64,000 nt of DNA from Opisthocomus hoazin (lineage: Eukaryota > Chordata > Aves > Opisthocomiformes > Opisthocomidae). Positions 12,090-22,999 of this stretch are shown piece by piece (positions within the stretch are counted from its first letter, which is position 1; every line of letters begins with the position of its first letter). Made by a program: the position numbers and the translations under genes. Below the pieces are notes generated by a model. The model was not told the origin of the DNA and did not search any database. It saw only the letters and a program-made list of their open reading frames with translations. Location of the stretch: the NCBI RefSeq assembly GCF_030867145.1, contig NC_134442.1:4293001-4357000 (forward strand), given 5' to 3'.

Positions 12090-12200
12090 TCTGAACCTGC
12101 AATTATTTCTGTGTCCAGCGCTGCTGATGGATGTAATCAGCCTGAGTCCTGTGGCACAGGGAGAGGCCTGTCCCATCTTTAGCCAGTAGATGTAGGCAGT
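12090..12200 (+). repeat. Unrecognised repeat, truncated copy
   Basis: About 110 bp matching the start of 14877-15360 (GTGTCCAGCGCTGCTGATGG; CCTGTGGCACAGGGAGAGG). It ends abruptly near 12200. Confidence 0.55.
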
Positions 12201-12729
12201 GCTTCTCCCACATCCTTTAGTTATGTCTTTGACGATGCATTCAAAGAACAGATCAATAATTACCACAGTGTTTTTGGATCACACGCTTTTCCGTAGCCAA
12301 GCACATTTTCAGAAACACCTTGTCCTTCCTGGTGATCTACTTCACCTGCACCATAGGCCCCGCAAGGCTGCAGAGATACCAGAGACAGCAAAAGCCTCTC
12401 CTGGCAGGGATGCAGAGTCCAGCCCTGCATCTCTCTGCTCCTGAGGGTTCATCAGGTTTGTCTCTCGTTAGAGAGTCCTCATTTCCTCTTTACGTTGTCA
12501 TCTACCCTCCACACCAGCATGCTCTAAAGCAAAGCTTTGCTTGCATGGGACCTTGGGCACTTGGGAACACCTTTCTTTATTTCATGTCTGAGCCTGCTCC
12601 TGGTGCCATGGCTGAAGTCCAGCACATCTCTGTTCTGACATAAGGAACCTATAACCAGGGTGAGGAAGGGTCCTAAGTCTTATTTAGCCAGCCTGAGGAA
12701 GTCTTGCGATCAAAGGCCTCACATCTTAC

Positions 12730-13060
12730 TGAGGACTTTAATGACCCTGGGTATTGGGTTTCCATGGCAAGGCTTTGGTAGTGGTGAGGGGGGGCTGCAG
12801 AGGTGGTTTAGGTGAGAAGAGAGCAACAGCTGACTGCTTGTTGGACATAGCAGGTTTCAGTTGCCTCCAAAATGCACCAGCCACCGCCCAAACCTGAGCC
12901 AGTAAGCAATTGCAGTGGCCCTTCTCTGATAGCCTACTGGAGAAAGGACAAAAGAGAGTGGGCAACAACTGTAAAAGAGAAGAATGAGAGAAACAAACCT
13001 ACAGACACCAAGGTGAGCAAAGAAGGAGGGGGAGTGAGAGAGAGGCTTGGTGGGCAGCTG
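12730..13060 (+). mobile_element. ERV leader-like fragment
   Basis: Contains CTACAGACACCAAGGTGAGC followed by AAAGAAGGAGGGGGAG, and upstream a GCAATTGCAG stretch. These resemble the untranslated region next to the LTR of common avian ERVs. A piece at about 46430-46640 in the opposite orientation seems to come from the same element type. Confidence 0.4.
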
Positions 13061-13229
13061 GCAGCCAAGAGTCAGCTGACTCCCATGACATTCACAGGAC
13101 AGCAGAGTGCAAATTATCCTTTAGGTGTCTGGAGGTTCTTTGCATCAGCTTTTTAGCACAGATGGACCAACAAACGTGATGTTCACTGGGATCTGAAAAC
13201 CTGTGTCATCCTGGTCAGCCTTGGCTCCA

Positions 13230-13870
13230 CTAGCAAAGCCATAGTGGAGTCTCAGCTCCCAAAGGGAGTGGGGAAGGAGAGCAGCAGAGTGCAGATGCCA
13301 GGTCTCAGAGTGGCAGACTTTGGCCAAGACCGGGAACTTCCAATGGGCAGTGTCACTGCAGGGCAGCAGAATTCAGTGCAACTGCTTTCAAGGACAACAT
13401 CCTCTAAACCCATAAAGGGTACAAGCTGATACTCCAGCAACCAAGGGCACCTCTCAGGACACCAGCTATGCTAAACAGGCAACATGTCAGGAAGCTCCAT
13501 GGAAAAAGGGAAGCAGAGAGGGTGTGGACAGAGGATCTCACTTCCAAGGAGGAATGTAGACATAAGGAGGGTTTTAGGAAAGCCAAAGCTCCCCAGGACT
13601 TAACATTTGCAAAGGGGGTCCAAGGGCATCAAAGTGATGAAGAGCAGGTGTAGATCTGTCTGAGGAACTCTTTGTCCTCTTTGACTGTGTCTTCACCCAC
13701 AAGTTCTCCCAACCCTTGGTGCCCTGAAGCTGGATTCTGGAGGAGAACAACCATCAGTGGATGTGGATCACGCCAGGGGTTATTGAGCAAGGTTTTTTTG
13801 GATTGCTGGGTACAAAAATCAAATCAGCTTGGATCGCCCCTGCACTTGTCCTGTTCATTGTGATATTCAG
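13230..13870 (+). mobile_element. Possible CR1 upstream fragment, sense
   Basis: The segment at 13540-13600 encodes KEGFRKAKAPQDLTFAK, and the reverse strand of 52842-52700 encodes the similar GFRKARALLELTFAR. This suggests the same transposon region in opposite orientation. Weak evidence; ends not defined. Confidence 0.35.
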
Positions 13871-14119
13871 CCTAGACTTCTTCACCTGGCTTCTTCTGTA
13901 ATATTTTTACTGTACAGCTATGACAGCATAAAGCTAAACTACCGTACTCTTATGTCATACTGCAACAGAAATCATATGTGAGTTGCAAGGAAAAACAAAT
14001 CACAAAATGCAATTCTTCTAGGAAAAATGCCCCTCCAGTTTCCAGCGGGCAGCCCTCCAGACAAGGTAGACAGTTTGATCTTGCTTCCGGTTCGCTTGAA
14101 GGGACTTCTAAGTCATTTT

Positions 14120-14870
14120 TACAGCAGGTGTGTAGAAACTTCATTTGCCAGGATTAGAGGGGCCCTGCCTCCAGCCAGGTGGAGGAAAGGGACAACCGCA
14201 TTTATTGGATGGTGTGGATTCGGTGGCCTGGCACGTCAGATCCACAAGAGTAGAAAGGTCTAGTGGACACTGGTGCACAGTGTACTTTAATGCCATCAGA
14301 TTTCAAAAGGTCAGAGTCCATTTGCATTTCTGGAGTGACAGGGGAGTCCCAAGAGCTGAGTGTATTGGAGACTGAAGTGAGCCTCACTGGGCAGGAGTGG
14401 CAGAAGCACCCCATTGTAACTGGCCCCGAGGCTCCGTCCATCCTTGGGATAGACTATCTTAGGAGAGGCTATTTCAAGGACCTGAAGGGGTATCGGTGGG
14501 CTTTTGGCATAACTGTTTTGGAGATGGAAGAAATTCAGCAATTGTCCATTTTGCCTGGTCTCTCGGAGGATCCTTCCGTTGTGGGGTTGCTGCAGGTTGA
14601 AGAACAACAGGTGCCAATCGCAACCACAACGGTGCACCGGTGACAATATTGTACCAACCAAGACTCCCTTCTCCCCATTCATCAGCTGGTCTGCCAGCTG
14701 GAGAGTCAAGGAGTGATCAGCAAAACTCTCTCACCCTTTCATAGTCCCATATGGCCAGCGAGAAAATCTACTGGAGAGTGGAGACTGACAATAGACTACC
14801 GTGGCCTGAATGAAGTCACACCACCACTGAGTGCTGCCGTGCCAGACATGTCCCCGCGTTTAAGACAACT
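14120..14870 (+). mobile_element. ERVL-like pol remnant: protease and RT start
   Basis: An open frame at 14263-14643 carries the retroviral aspartic protease signature DTGAQCTLMPS near its start and continues into ILGIDYL further on, as in ERVL-type proteases. After the stop at 14641, the same reading direction continues into sequence encoding an RT N-terminus, with a WRLTIDYRGLNEVTPP-like motif near 14790-14830. An in-frame stop just before the protease motif (TAG at about 14261), the stop after it, and the absence of the rest of pol show that this is a dead fragment. No flanking LTR pair is visible. Confidence 0.8.
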
Positions 14871-14876
14871 GAACAT

Positions 14877-15360
14877 GTAACTATTCCTTATGTCCACGGC
14901 TGCCAATGGATGTGATGATGAAATGGAGTCATGTGGCACAGGGAGAGAGAAGTGTCTCTGTTCTCCATGCGCTGTATTTTCTACATGGTCTTATGATGAC
15001 ATTAGTCTCATGTGCATCCCTTCATTGCCTAACCTCATTCGGTGCAGCTGAATCTTCATTTCTCTTGCAAACGCAGGCCTGCAGTGCTATGTGAAATGCC
15101 AGAGGGCTGCAGGACAACAGCATGCACCTGACATGGACAGCACAGGTTCTGTACAGCAACCCATCTCCATTCAGGCTCTTTGTGTGACAGGCACCACCCA
15201 GGGCATCTCACACAGATTTGGTGCCTTTGGGCCAGTGACTGAACACCACCACTGCAGTGACGAAAGGTCTGTCCCTTCTCTACCCAGTGGACGCAGGGCA
15301 GTGCATGAACACCAAGCACATCACAGCAGGGTCTCCACTTGAGGACGTTCCCTCTCAAAG
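14877..15360 (+). repeat. Unrecognised 480 bp repeat, copy 1
   Basis: Shares TGGCACAGGGAGAG, CTCATGTGCATCCCTTCATTGCCTAACCTCATTC and AGGCACCACCCAGGGCATCTC with 54100-54620 in the opposite orientation. A shorter piece (12090-12200, plus) has only the beginning. No known family is recognised. Confidence 0.7.
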
Positions 15361-15419
15361 TCTGCTGGTTCTGCTCTCAGCCATCATTTAACCATCCCTT
15401 GGATGGTACAATCATGGAT

Positions 15420-16790
15420 CAGGCTGACGATGATGTCCTGGCTAACAGGGGAGGTCCCAGATGACTGGAGGATAGCCAATATAACGCCCATCTGCAAGAA
15501 GGGCCAGAAGGAGGATCCTGGGAACTACAGGCCTGTCAGGCTGACCTCAGTGCCAGGGGAGATAATGGAGTGATTCATCCTGAGTGCACTCACTGGGCAT
15601 GTGAAGGACAACCAGGGGATCAGGCCCAGCCAGTATGGGTTCATGAAAGGCAGGTTCTGCTTGACCAATCGGACCTCCTTCTATGACCAGAAGACCCACC
15701 TAGTGGATGAGGGAAATGTTGTCGATGTTATCTACCTGGAGTTTACTTTACCTTTGACACTGTTCCCCACAGCACCCTCCTGGAGAAACTAGCTGTCCAT
15801 AGTTTGGATGAGTGTACTTTTTGATGGATAAAGAAATGGCTGAATGGCCAAGTGCAGATAATGGTGGTGAATGGTGCCAAATCCAGCTGGCGGCCAGTCA
15901 CAAGTGATGTCCCCCAGGGCTCATTTTCGGGTCCGGTCTTGTTTAAAATCTTTATCAATGAGCTGGATGAGGGGATTGAGTGCTCCCTCAGCAAGTTTCC
16001 AGATGACACCAAGCTGGGCGGGAGTGTCGATCTGCTTGAGGCTATGAAGGCTCTGCAGAGGGATGTGGACAGACTGGATCAATGGGCCGAGGCCAGCTGT
16101 ATGAGGTTCAGCAAGACCAAGTACCGAGTCCTGCACTTGGGTCACAACAACCCCACGCAACGCTACAGGCTTGGGGAGGAGATGGCTGGAAAGCTGCCTG
16201 TCGAAGAAGGACCTTGGGGTGTTGGTTGACAGCTCGCTGGCCGTGAGCCAGCAGTGTGTCCAGGTGGCCAAGAGGGCAACGGCATCTTGGCTTGTATCAG
16301 GAACAGTGTGGCCAGCAGGAGTAGGGAGGTGATCGTGCCCCTGTACTTGGCACTGGTGAGGCTGCACTTCAAGTGCTATGTTCAGTTTTAGGCCCCTCAC
16401 TACAAGAAGGACATTGAGTTGCCAGAGGGTGTCCAGAGAAGAGCAACAAGGCTGGTGAAGGGTCTAGAGAAAAAGTCTTGTGAGGAGCGACTGAGGGAGC
16501 TTTGGCTGTTTAGTCTGGAGAAGAGGAGGCTGAGGGGGGACCTTCTTGCTCTCTACAACTTCCTGAATGGAGGTTGTAGTGAGGCAGGTGCTGGTCTCTT
16601 CTCCCAAGTAACAAGCGACAGGACAAGAGGCTGTGGGCTCAAGTTGCACAAGGGGAGGTTTAGATTAGATATTAAGAATAATTTCTTCACTAAAAGAGTG
16701 GTCAGGCATTGGAACAGGCTGCCCAGGGAGGCGGTGGAGTCCCCATCCCTGGAGGTGCTCAAAAAACGTGTAGATGTGGCTCTTCCCTGA
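15420..16790 (+). mobile_element. CR1 LINE, reverse-transcriptase 3' half, broken
   Basis: Sense-orientation CR1 ORF2 remnant. It begins with the RT segment around [20 protein letters not shown], then has [24 protein letters not shown], a degenerate FPDDTKL where the FADDTKL box should be, and the C-terminal [13 protein letters not shown] and [17 protein letters not shown] segments. Stops and frame changes split it into open frames at 15852-16229 and 16419-16790. It lacks the normal CR1 3' tail. Confidence 0.85.
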
Positions 16791-17206
16791 AAGGTTCTTC
16801 TGCTGTGGGCCGGAAGGTGTTTTGGCTGTCTGTGGCAAGGCTTCCTATGGGGAGTAACTGCAGCTCAGTAGCCCTGCAAACACAGGATCTGGCCCTGGAG
16901 CAGAAGAGGGGAGGAGGTGGCTGTTGCCAACATCCTCTCCCATTGCAGCAGTGCCCAGTTCCCTGCTGGGAGCTCCTCCACCTCTGGGGTGACTCTGGGG
17001 CGATTTGGGAGCAGCTGAGTCTCACGTATGTCTCTGACCCGCACCCTGGAGCCTTCCTGCTGGCAGCTCCCATGGGAGAGCAGCGTTCCCAGGGAGAGAC
17101 CCCCATGGTGATGGGTGGCATATATGGGCACTGCAAACACAGCGTCCATCCCCTGGAAAGCTCCTACTGGGGCACCCTCCAGCCCCGCACCTCAGAGAAG
17201 TAAGGT

Positions 17207-17590
17207 ATGAGAGTGAAGGAAAGAAGAAGGGCAACAAAGATGATGGGGTGTCTAGAGAAGAAGTCTTATGAGGAGCAGCTGAGGGAACTGGGGCTGTTTA
17301 GTCTGGAGAAGAGGAGGCTGAGGGGGGAGCTTTTTGCTCTCTGCAATTACCTGAAAGGAGGCTGTAGTGAGGTGGGTGTTGGTCTCTTCTCCCAGGTAAC
17401 TAGCAATAGGATGAGAGGCAATGGCCTCATATTGTGCCAGAGGAGGTTTAGATTAGATATTTGGAAAAATTTCTGTACTGAAAGGGTGGTCAGAGAGTCA
17501 CCATCCCTGTTATGGTTTAGTAGGCATGGTGGTTTTGGGGTGATGGTTGGAGTGATGATCTTAGAGGTCTTTTCCAACCTATGATTCTAA
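17207..17590 (+). mobile_element. CR1 LINE 3' end
   Basis: Repeats the C-terminal coding part also seen at 16440-16790 ([15 protein letters not shown]) and continues into the CR1 tail, ending GATCTTAGAGGTCTTTTCC...ATGATTCTAAG. The segment between the two CR1 pieces (16790-17205) is not recognised. Confidence 0.8.
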
Positions 17591-18649
17591 GAAGGGGAGA
17601 GTGTTATCTTCTTAACACAGGATAGTGGGGGCCTGTGGGCAGTACGAACACTGACCTGCAAACTCAAGGTGCCCAAAGGGGGGACCAGGCAGAAGAGCCC
17701 AGTGCCTGTCCTGTGCCAACTCCTTGTCAGCTCTGCCCTCCCACAGGTATAATAGTTCTTCCTTTACTCTGGCACCTGGCAGAAGTTTGCCACCTTCTCC
17801 TCAGGAAGATCAACCACAGGCCTGTGTGTGCTTCTGCACCCCTGTACAGAAAGAGCCCGTTTCACGGCATTTTGGGACCTGAGCACTCTGTCCCTGTGGG
17901 CTCGCTCCATTCTCTGCAGCAAAGCGGAATCCCCACTGTGCCCCAGATTTGTGGTTGCTCCTGAGGACCTATTGAGGAGGGTCACAGTGAGACCATAGCT
18001 CTCAGCACTGGTTCTCCACACCGGGCAGAGCACAGCTGTGGAAAGCCTGTGGGACAGCAGCCTTATTTCTCTGAGTTTGGGCTCACCCTTCCCATGGGCT
18101 GGACACCCTGCACTGGAAGTTCGTGTCTCATACCCCATTTTCATTGCGAGTCTTCTTGCCAGGGGAGCAGCTGAGACAACATCTCGTGGCCCTCAGCGCC
18201 TGTGCATGGCTGTGGACAGGCTTGTTCTCCCCTGTCCCACCAGCACACAGTGGATGAAGACACGAGACACCCCAGGAACAAGAGCTGGGCACTGGCTCTG
18301 CTCAAGCCAGTAAGATGGTGGAACATAAAAGACCTGGAAACAGGGTCAGAGTAAGAAACATCATTCCTTCAGCTGAGACTCCAACAGCCCTGCCCAGCCT
18401 CCTCCAACTCAGACACCCCAAGGGGTGCTTCCCTTGTGGTATGGGATCTCCACCTGGAGACAAGACAATCTGAGACCTCACCCCTGGAAAGCCACCTAAA
18501 GGATACCTGGGCTGGACCAGCACCCTCACGCCACATCTCCCAGTGTGGCCAGAAAGGTTTCCTAGCCCTGGGTGGGCAGGGCAGGAGAGGACCAAGGAGC
18601 TCCAGCCTGCATCTATCTGAGGCTGGGGAGTCAGGGAAAAAGCACCCTT
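17590..18649. other. No gene recognised
   Basis: GC-richer sequence between the CR1 tail and tRNA-Ala. Open frames on both strands are short, overlap each other and have no known motif. Confidence 0.5.
18637..18641 (-). terminator. Pol III T-run after tRNA-Ala
   Basis: Five consecutive T residues on the minus strand, shortly after the tRNA 3' end. Confidence 0.6.
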
Positions 18650-18721
18650 TGGAGATGCTGGGGATCGAACCCAGGACCTCCCACATGCGAAGCGGGCACT
18701 CTTCCACTGAGCTACATCCCC
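18650..18721 (-). tRNA. tRNA-Ala (anticodon CGC)
   Basis: The minus strand folds into a full cloverleaf of 71 bases plus discriminator A. The 7 bp acceptor stem GGGGATG/CATCTCC includes the G3:U70 wobble that marks alanine tRNAs. The D-arm is GCTC/GAGT, the anticodon stem CCCGC/GTGGG with loop TTCGCAT (anticodon CGC, reading GCG), and the T-arm CTGGG-TTCGATC-CCCAG is perfectly paired. A and B box elements are intact, and a run of five T lies about 9 bases downstream on the minus strand (complement of 18637-18641), a good Pol III terminator. It appears functional. Confidence 0.92.
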
Positions 18722-20926
18722 TTGATATCTGCCAGCAGAAGACACTCTCCTCCCAAGAGAAGTCTATGACAAGCATGATCCTGTTGTCCCTTGTGTGCCC
18801 AGGATCCCTCTGCAGAAAGCAGCACTTGAAGGCTTCGGAGATGGGGGAGATTGGGACTGCCTCTCTGCTGCAGCCTGATCCTGGCACAGGGCTGCACTGC
18901 AGAGCTCTCCCCCTTCAACATCTCTGCAGGGCGATGGGGTAGAAAGAGGCTTTTGCTGCAGGTGCCACTCCCACTCTCTGGCCCACTCCAGGGTGTTTCA
19001 ATGGAGAGGAGCACACTCCTTCCCCTGAGCCTCCTCTGCCACCCAGGGCTACAGCCCTCTGTATCACATCTGTCCTCAGCCCCAAAGCAGGAACAATGCA
19101 ACAGGGTGAAGGAAACGCCCTTTTTGGGGTGAGGTGCCCCCAAGGCAGATATCTTACACTCTCTCCTCCAGGTACTGTGCCTCCCTCTGCACCCCTTTGT
19201 GCCCCTGCTTCCATGGAAGAGAGTTGAATAGCAGGCTTCCATCTCCGTGGGGCTGTGGCTGGGGATTGGGCTCAGGGACCTTCCCACTACTGCAGCACTT
19301 AGGACTTTCCTGACAGCAAAGCAGTGCCCTGGGACAGCCCTGGCTGGAACCCCTGTGGCAGGGTGGGTGAATTTGGGTTGACCACACGCAGGGATGTGTC
19401 CTTGTGGTCGCACAGCTGGAGTAATCACGTTGCCCAGTGCCATAAAATTTTCCCTGCTGGACCCCTGCCTGGCAGAGAGGGTTTGGGGGAATCAAATCCA
19501 GACCACAGTCAGTGTGAACTTCTGGAGTGGCTGAGTTCAGGTGATAGACTGCTCATCTATTCTACTTTGCACACATGACCTCAGTTCTCATCCTCATCAA
19601 TCTGCTCAAGAAAGATCTAGAATGACTCCTTTGCAGCCATGACAGTCCTGCAGGCGCTAGCCCTGCAGCAAAGAGTTTTCAAGCTCATGCTCAAAGCTGG
19701 CAAAACAGTGATCTCGACTGGACAGAGAGTCTCTCCCTCTCCCCTGCTCACTTGTGCTCAGTCACAACAAAAGCCAAACTTCTCTGGAGGTGCATCTCTG
19801 GGGAGGTGGCTATGAGGCAGCAGAACTACAGGGGGCTAGGACACGCACGTTTCTGCGGGTCTTTATTCCGGCATGTGCCATTCCTTGGCCTGACTGGTTG
19901 ACTTGGGAGCAGCTGAGACAGGAGACAGAGGAGATATCCTAGGTCACAGCTGTCACCATGTTCCTGATGGGTGAGCAGGGTTCTGCAGCAGCAAGAGGTT
20001 GCAAGAGGAGAACCCAGCAGCTTGTTGGAACTCATGAGCAGCAAGAGGTTGCAAGAAGAGAACCCAGCAGATTGTTGGAGCTCATGAGCAGGTGTTTCTT
20101 CCTCTGGTCAAGGACTGATGGCTTGGAGGGGCTGTAGCTGGGCTGGGCAGTGCAGTCTGGTGGGGAGAAGGTTTGGGCAAGGAAGCTGGGGAGAGTCGAG
20201 ACACTTGTGCTGTGGGCCCTGAGTGTGGTGCTGAGGGGGTGGAGAGCACAGTGCAATGTCATGTGCAGAGGAAGGTACATTTGGAGAGTAAAATGACATC
20301 GAGTGTTTGGGCTGGGGCTGTGCTGAAGACAGAGTGTGAGAGCTGATGACCTTCCTTGCAAGACCTCAGGCAAGCCACTGCTGGCATTTCTGTCCCATCT
20401 TGTGCCCTTGCCACAGGGAGGAACTGATGGGATGTTCAAGATGAGCTCCAGAGGGATCCCCCTGTGCTGTGTATCTCCCTGCTGATGCCCAGAGAGGAGC
20501 ACGTAGGTGTTTCGTCAGTGGTTGCAGCAAAGGGGCAAAGCAGGCCAAGAAACTCTGCTCAGGACAGCATGTCACTAAACACCACTGGTGCCCAGACACT
20601 GCAGTGGATGATCCTCAGCACGGTTTTGTCAACTGTCCTGGACGCATCAGAGGTCTCCCTGTGACAGACCTCTGGAGGAAGGATGCTACCATTCAGGCCT
20701 CTGCTCCAGGGAATACCTGACCCTGAGACTGTGGGGAAGGTGGAATCTGGTCTGGGAACTGAGGACAAGGTGAAGGATGTGTGTGAGGAGGGAAGCAGGC
20801 TGTGCACCATTGAGAATGACCAAGAGAGAAACAGAGTCTTTGCAGAGACCAGCAAGAGATGAAAGAGCAAGTGTGGCTGGGGCAGGCTGGAAGAGGCAGA
20901 AGATCTCTGCCAAAAATACAAGGGAG
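18722..20926. other. No protein gene recognised; 50 bp tandem repeat only
   Basis: Between the two tRNA genes. The minus-strand open frame of 243 codons at 18712-19443 is low-complexity in character, overlaps the tRNA flank and shows no recognisable domain. I do not call it a gene. Confidence 0.5.
19991..20090. repeat. Two-copy 50 bp tandem duplication
   Basis: 19991-20040 and 20041-20090 are head-to-tail copies of a 50 bp unit (begins GCAAGAGGTTGCAAGA, ends CTCATGAGCA) with three differences. No wider array is seen. Confidence 0.9.
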
Positions 20927-20934
20927 AAAAATAT

Positions 20935-21007
20935 TGCGGAAAACTGGAATTGAACCAGGAACCTTTAGATCTTTAGTCTAATGCTCTCCTAGCTGAGCTA
21001 CTTCTGC
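20935..21007 (-). tRNA. tRNA-Phe-like gene, anticodon AAA, possibly a pseudogene
   Basis: The minus strand gives a 73-base cloverleaf matching eukaryotic tRNA-Phe across the D-arm (GCTC/GAGC), anticodon arm (TTAGA-loop-TCTAA) and T-arm. The anticodon loop reads CTAAAGA, so the anticodon is AAA where functional tRNA-Phe has GAA. There is an A-C mismatch at position 3:70 of the acceptor stem, a C-T mismatch at the base of the T stem, and TTCAATT in place of TTCGATC. Five T residues follow on the minus strand (complement of 20927-20931), so Pol III transcription remains possible. The combined changes favour a decaying copy over a working tRNA. Confidence 0.75.
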
Positions 21008-21203
21008 CTTGCTCTGCTGAAATAGCCCTTGTCCCTGTGTCACCCATGCCAGCCCACAGTCTGACAAAGACATGGAGCAGTCCACAGGCAGGTTCTCTGG
21101 GAAAAGTTGTGCCCAGACCCAGGCAGAGGTGACCTGCCTGCTCTGTGACTCCATGGCCAGGTGGGCTCCAGGTTTGGGTGGATGTCAGCTTACACTGGGC
21201 GTG

Positions 21204-21785
21204 TGTCATAGTTTAACTTCGCAGCTGGCAACTACAGACTGGACAGCCACTCGCTCACCCCTCTTCTTCCCCCTCGGCAGGATGGGGAGGAGAAATGGAC
21301 AAAAGGGAAAATTCATGGGATGAGATAAATAAAGTTTAATAATGCAACAAGGTAAATACTAATACTTATAATACTACTAATAAAGGTAATAATGAACATG
21401 CAAAACAAACTACACACAATACAGTTTTTTGCTTATCATCTGATGGCCAGTTCACAGCCCAAAGAAAAATCTCGAACTCCCGGCCAAGAGTAGATTCGAA
21501 AACTCACAGAAACTGAAAAGCTGATAGCTTTCTTTCACCGGCCAACCCCATTGATAAACTGAGCAGGACGTCTATGGTACGGAACATTTCTGTTGGCTTA
21601 GCATGGCTATCTGTCTGGCTCTGCTCCCTCCTGCACACCTACTTGTTAGCTGAATAGAAGAAAGTGGAAGATGTCCTTTATTTACAGAAGCAACTGTAAA
21701 CATTGCTGTTATCAGCATTCTTCTCGTCCAAACCACAGCAACTACTGGGAGGAAAATTAACTCTATTCCAGACAAAACCAGGACA
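21204..21785 (-). mobile_element. Solo LTR, avian ERV, minus strand
   Basis: A 582 bp element read on the minus strand. It starts TGTCCTGG, has the ATAGAGTTAATTTT stretch typical of a widespread avian LTR family, a TATTAAACTTTATTTATCTC segment near the poly(A) site, and ends AAACTATGACA. The flanks are GCGTG (left) and GTGTG (right), a near-match to a 5 bp target duplication. No internal genes are present. Confidence 0.8.
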
Positions 21786-22189
21786 GTGTGCCAAGACGTC
21801 TGTGGACCTTGTACAAATGTGACAGTGGTGGAGGTATGTGGGCAGACCAGGCATGTGCAACTGCAAAGGCTGAGGGTGGAAGAAGCGTGAGGCTGGTGGA
21901 AGACCTTATCTCCTTCCCCATAGAAGGCCTTTTCCCACCCTTTTTTTCTCTGGCTCCACTTCACTTCTTGATTCTGTAGGAGTAACTTTGAATCACTGTT
22001 ATATCCTTTGTGCAGTAAGTAATAGAGTGAAACTTCCATCAAAGTCGTTAAGTTTCGGTAAAAACACTTTTGCTGCTCCCTTTGGCATGGGTACATTAAA
22101 TGCTCTAATTCACCTGTCCATGAAGAATTGGCATAGTCAGCAGTATTCTGCATCAAGATCCATGACAGATCTTATTGCAGCTGTGCAAG

Positions 22190-22505
22190 GTCTAAAGGAG
22201 GCTTATGAGATGGAGAGAGACTTTCACCAGGACCTGTAGTGATAAGAGAAAGGGTAATGGTTTTAAAATCAAAGAGGTTAAATTTAAATTGGACATAAGA
22301 CGATGTTTTTATGGTAAAGTTGGTGAGACACCGGAACACATTGGCCAGAGAAGTCATGGATGCCCCATTCCTGGAAGTGTTAAAGGTCAGGTTGGATGGG
22401 GATTTGAGCAACCTGGTCTAGTGAAAGACTTCCCTGCCCACTGCTGGGAGGCTGGACTAGATGATCTTTAAAGGTTCCTTTCCAACCCAAACCATTCAAT
22501 GATTC
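22190..22505 (+). mobile_element. CR1 LINE 3' end, older subfamily
   Basis: Sense CR1 tail with GTCAGGTTGGATGGGGATTTG, TAGATGATCTTTAAAGGTTCC and AATGATTCC at the end. It is diverged, with no intact frame. Confidence 0.7.
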
Positions 22506-22999
22506 CATGAGTCCATGGTTCTATCTTGTTCAACTTCCCTCTTCTTTGCAGCAGGCAGGTGAGCAGAGGTTCAGAGAGAGGAGAATGGTCAAGGGTGGAG
22601 AACCCAGGTACAGGGGAGGGCACCCTGGTGTGATCTGCCTCCGTGTCCTGCCGCTTCCCTGGGTGTAGAGGGCACAGACCTTGCATCTGTGCCGTGGTGT
22701 TGGTGTCACTGGACTCCTTAGGGAGGCCCTGCGGTGTCTGCCCCACACCAGCTCTAACAGGGTTTGGCTCTTCTGGAGGTTCAGTGCGGTGTTTGCCTGC
22801 TGAGTGGCGTTGTGTTTGGCACCCTGGCACCTGGCATGGTGATTGAGGCTGCTTTTATTTTTTTATGACGTGAACATGACAGCCCTGGAATAAATGTCTT
22901 CAGTGCAGGGATGTGGATTTTTCTTTGATTTATAGTGACTGGAACTTCAGTGAGTACACTGCAGAGAGAGACACCTGGGTCTCCTTCTGGGGCAGTCCT

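Noticed and set aside
18712-19443. 243-codon minus-strand frame near tRNA-Ala
   Set aside because: No domain or conserved motif, overlapping frames on both strands, and its C-terminal end is part of the tRNA flank. Probably a chance frame in GC-richer DNA.
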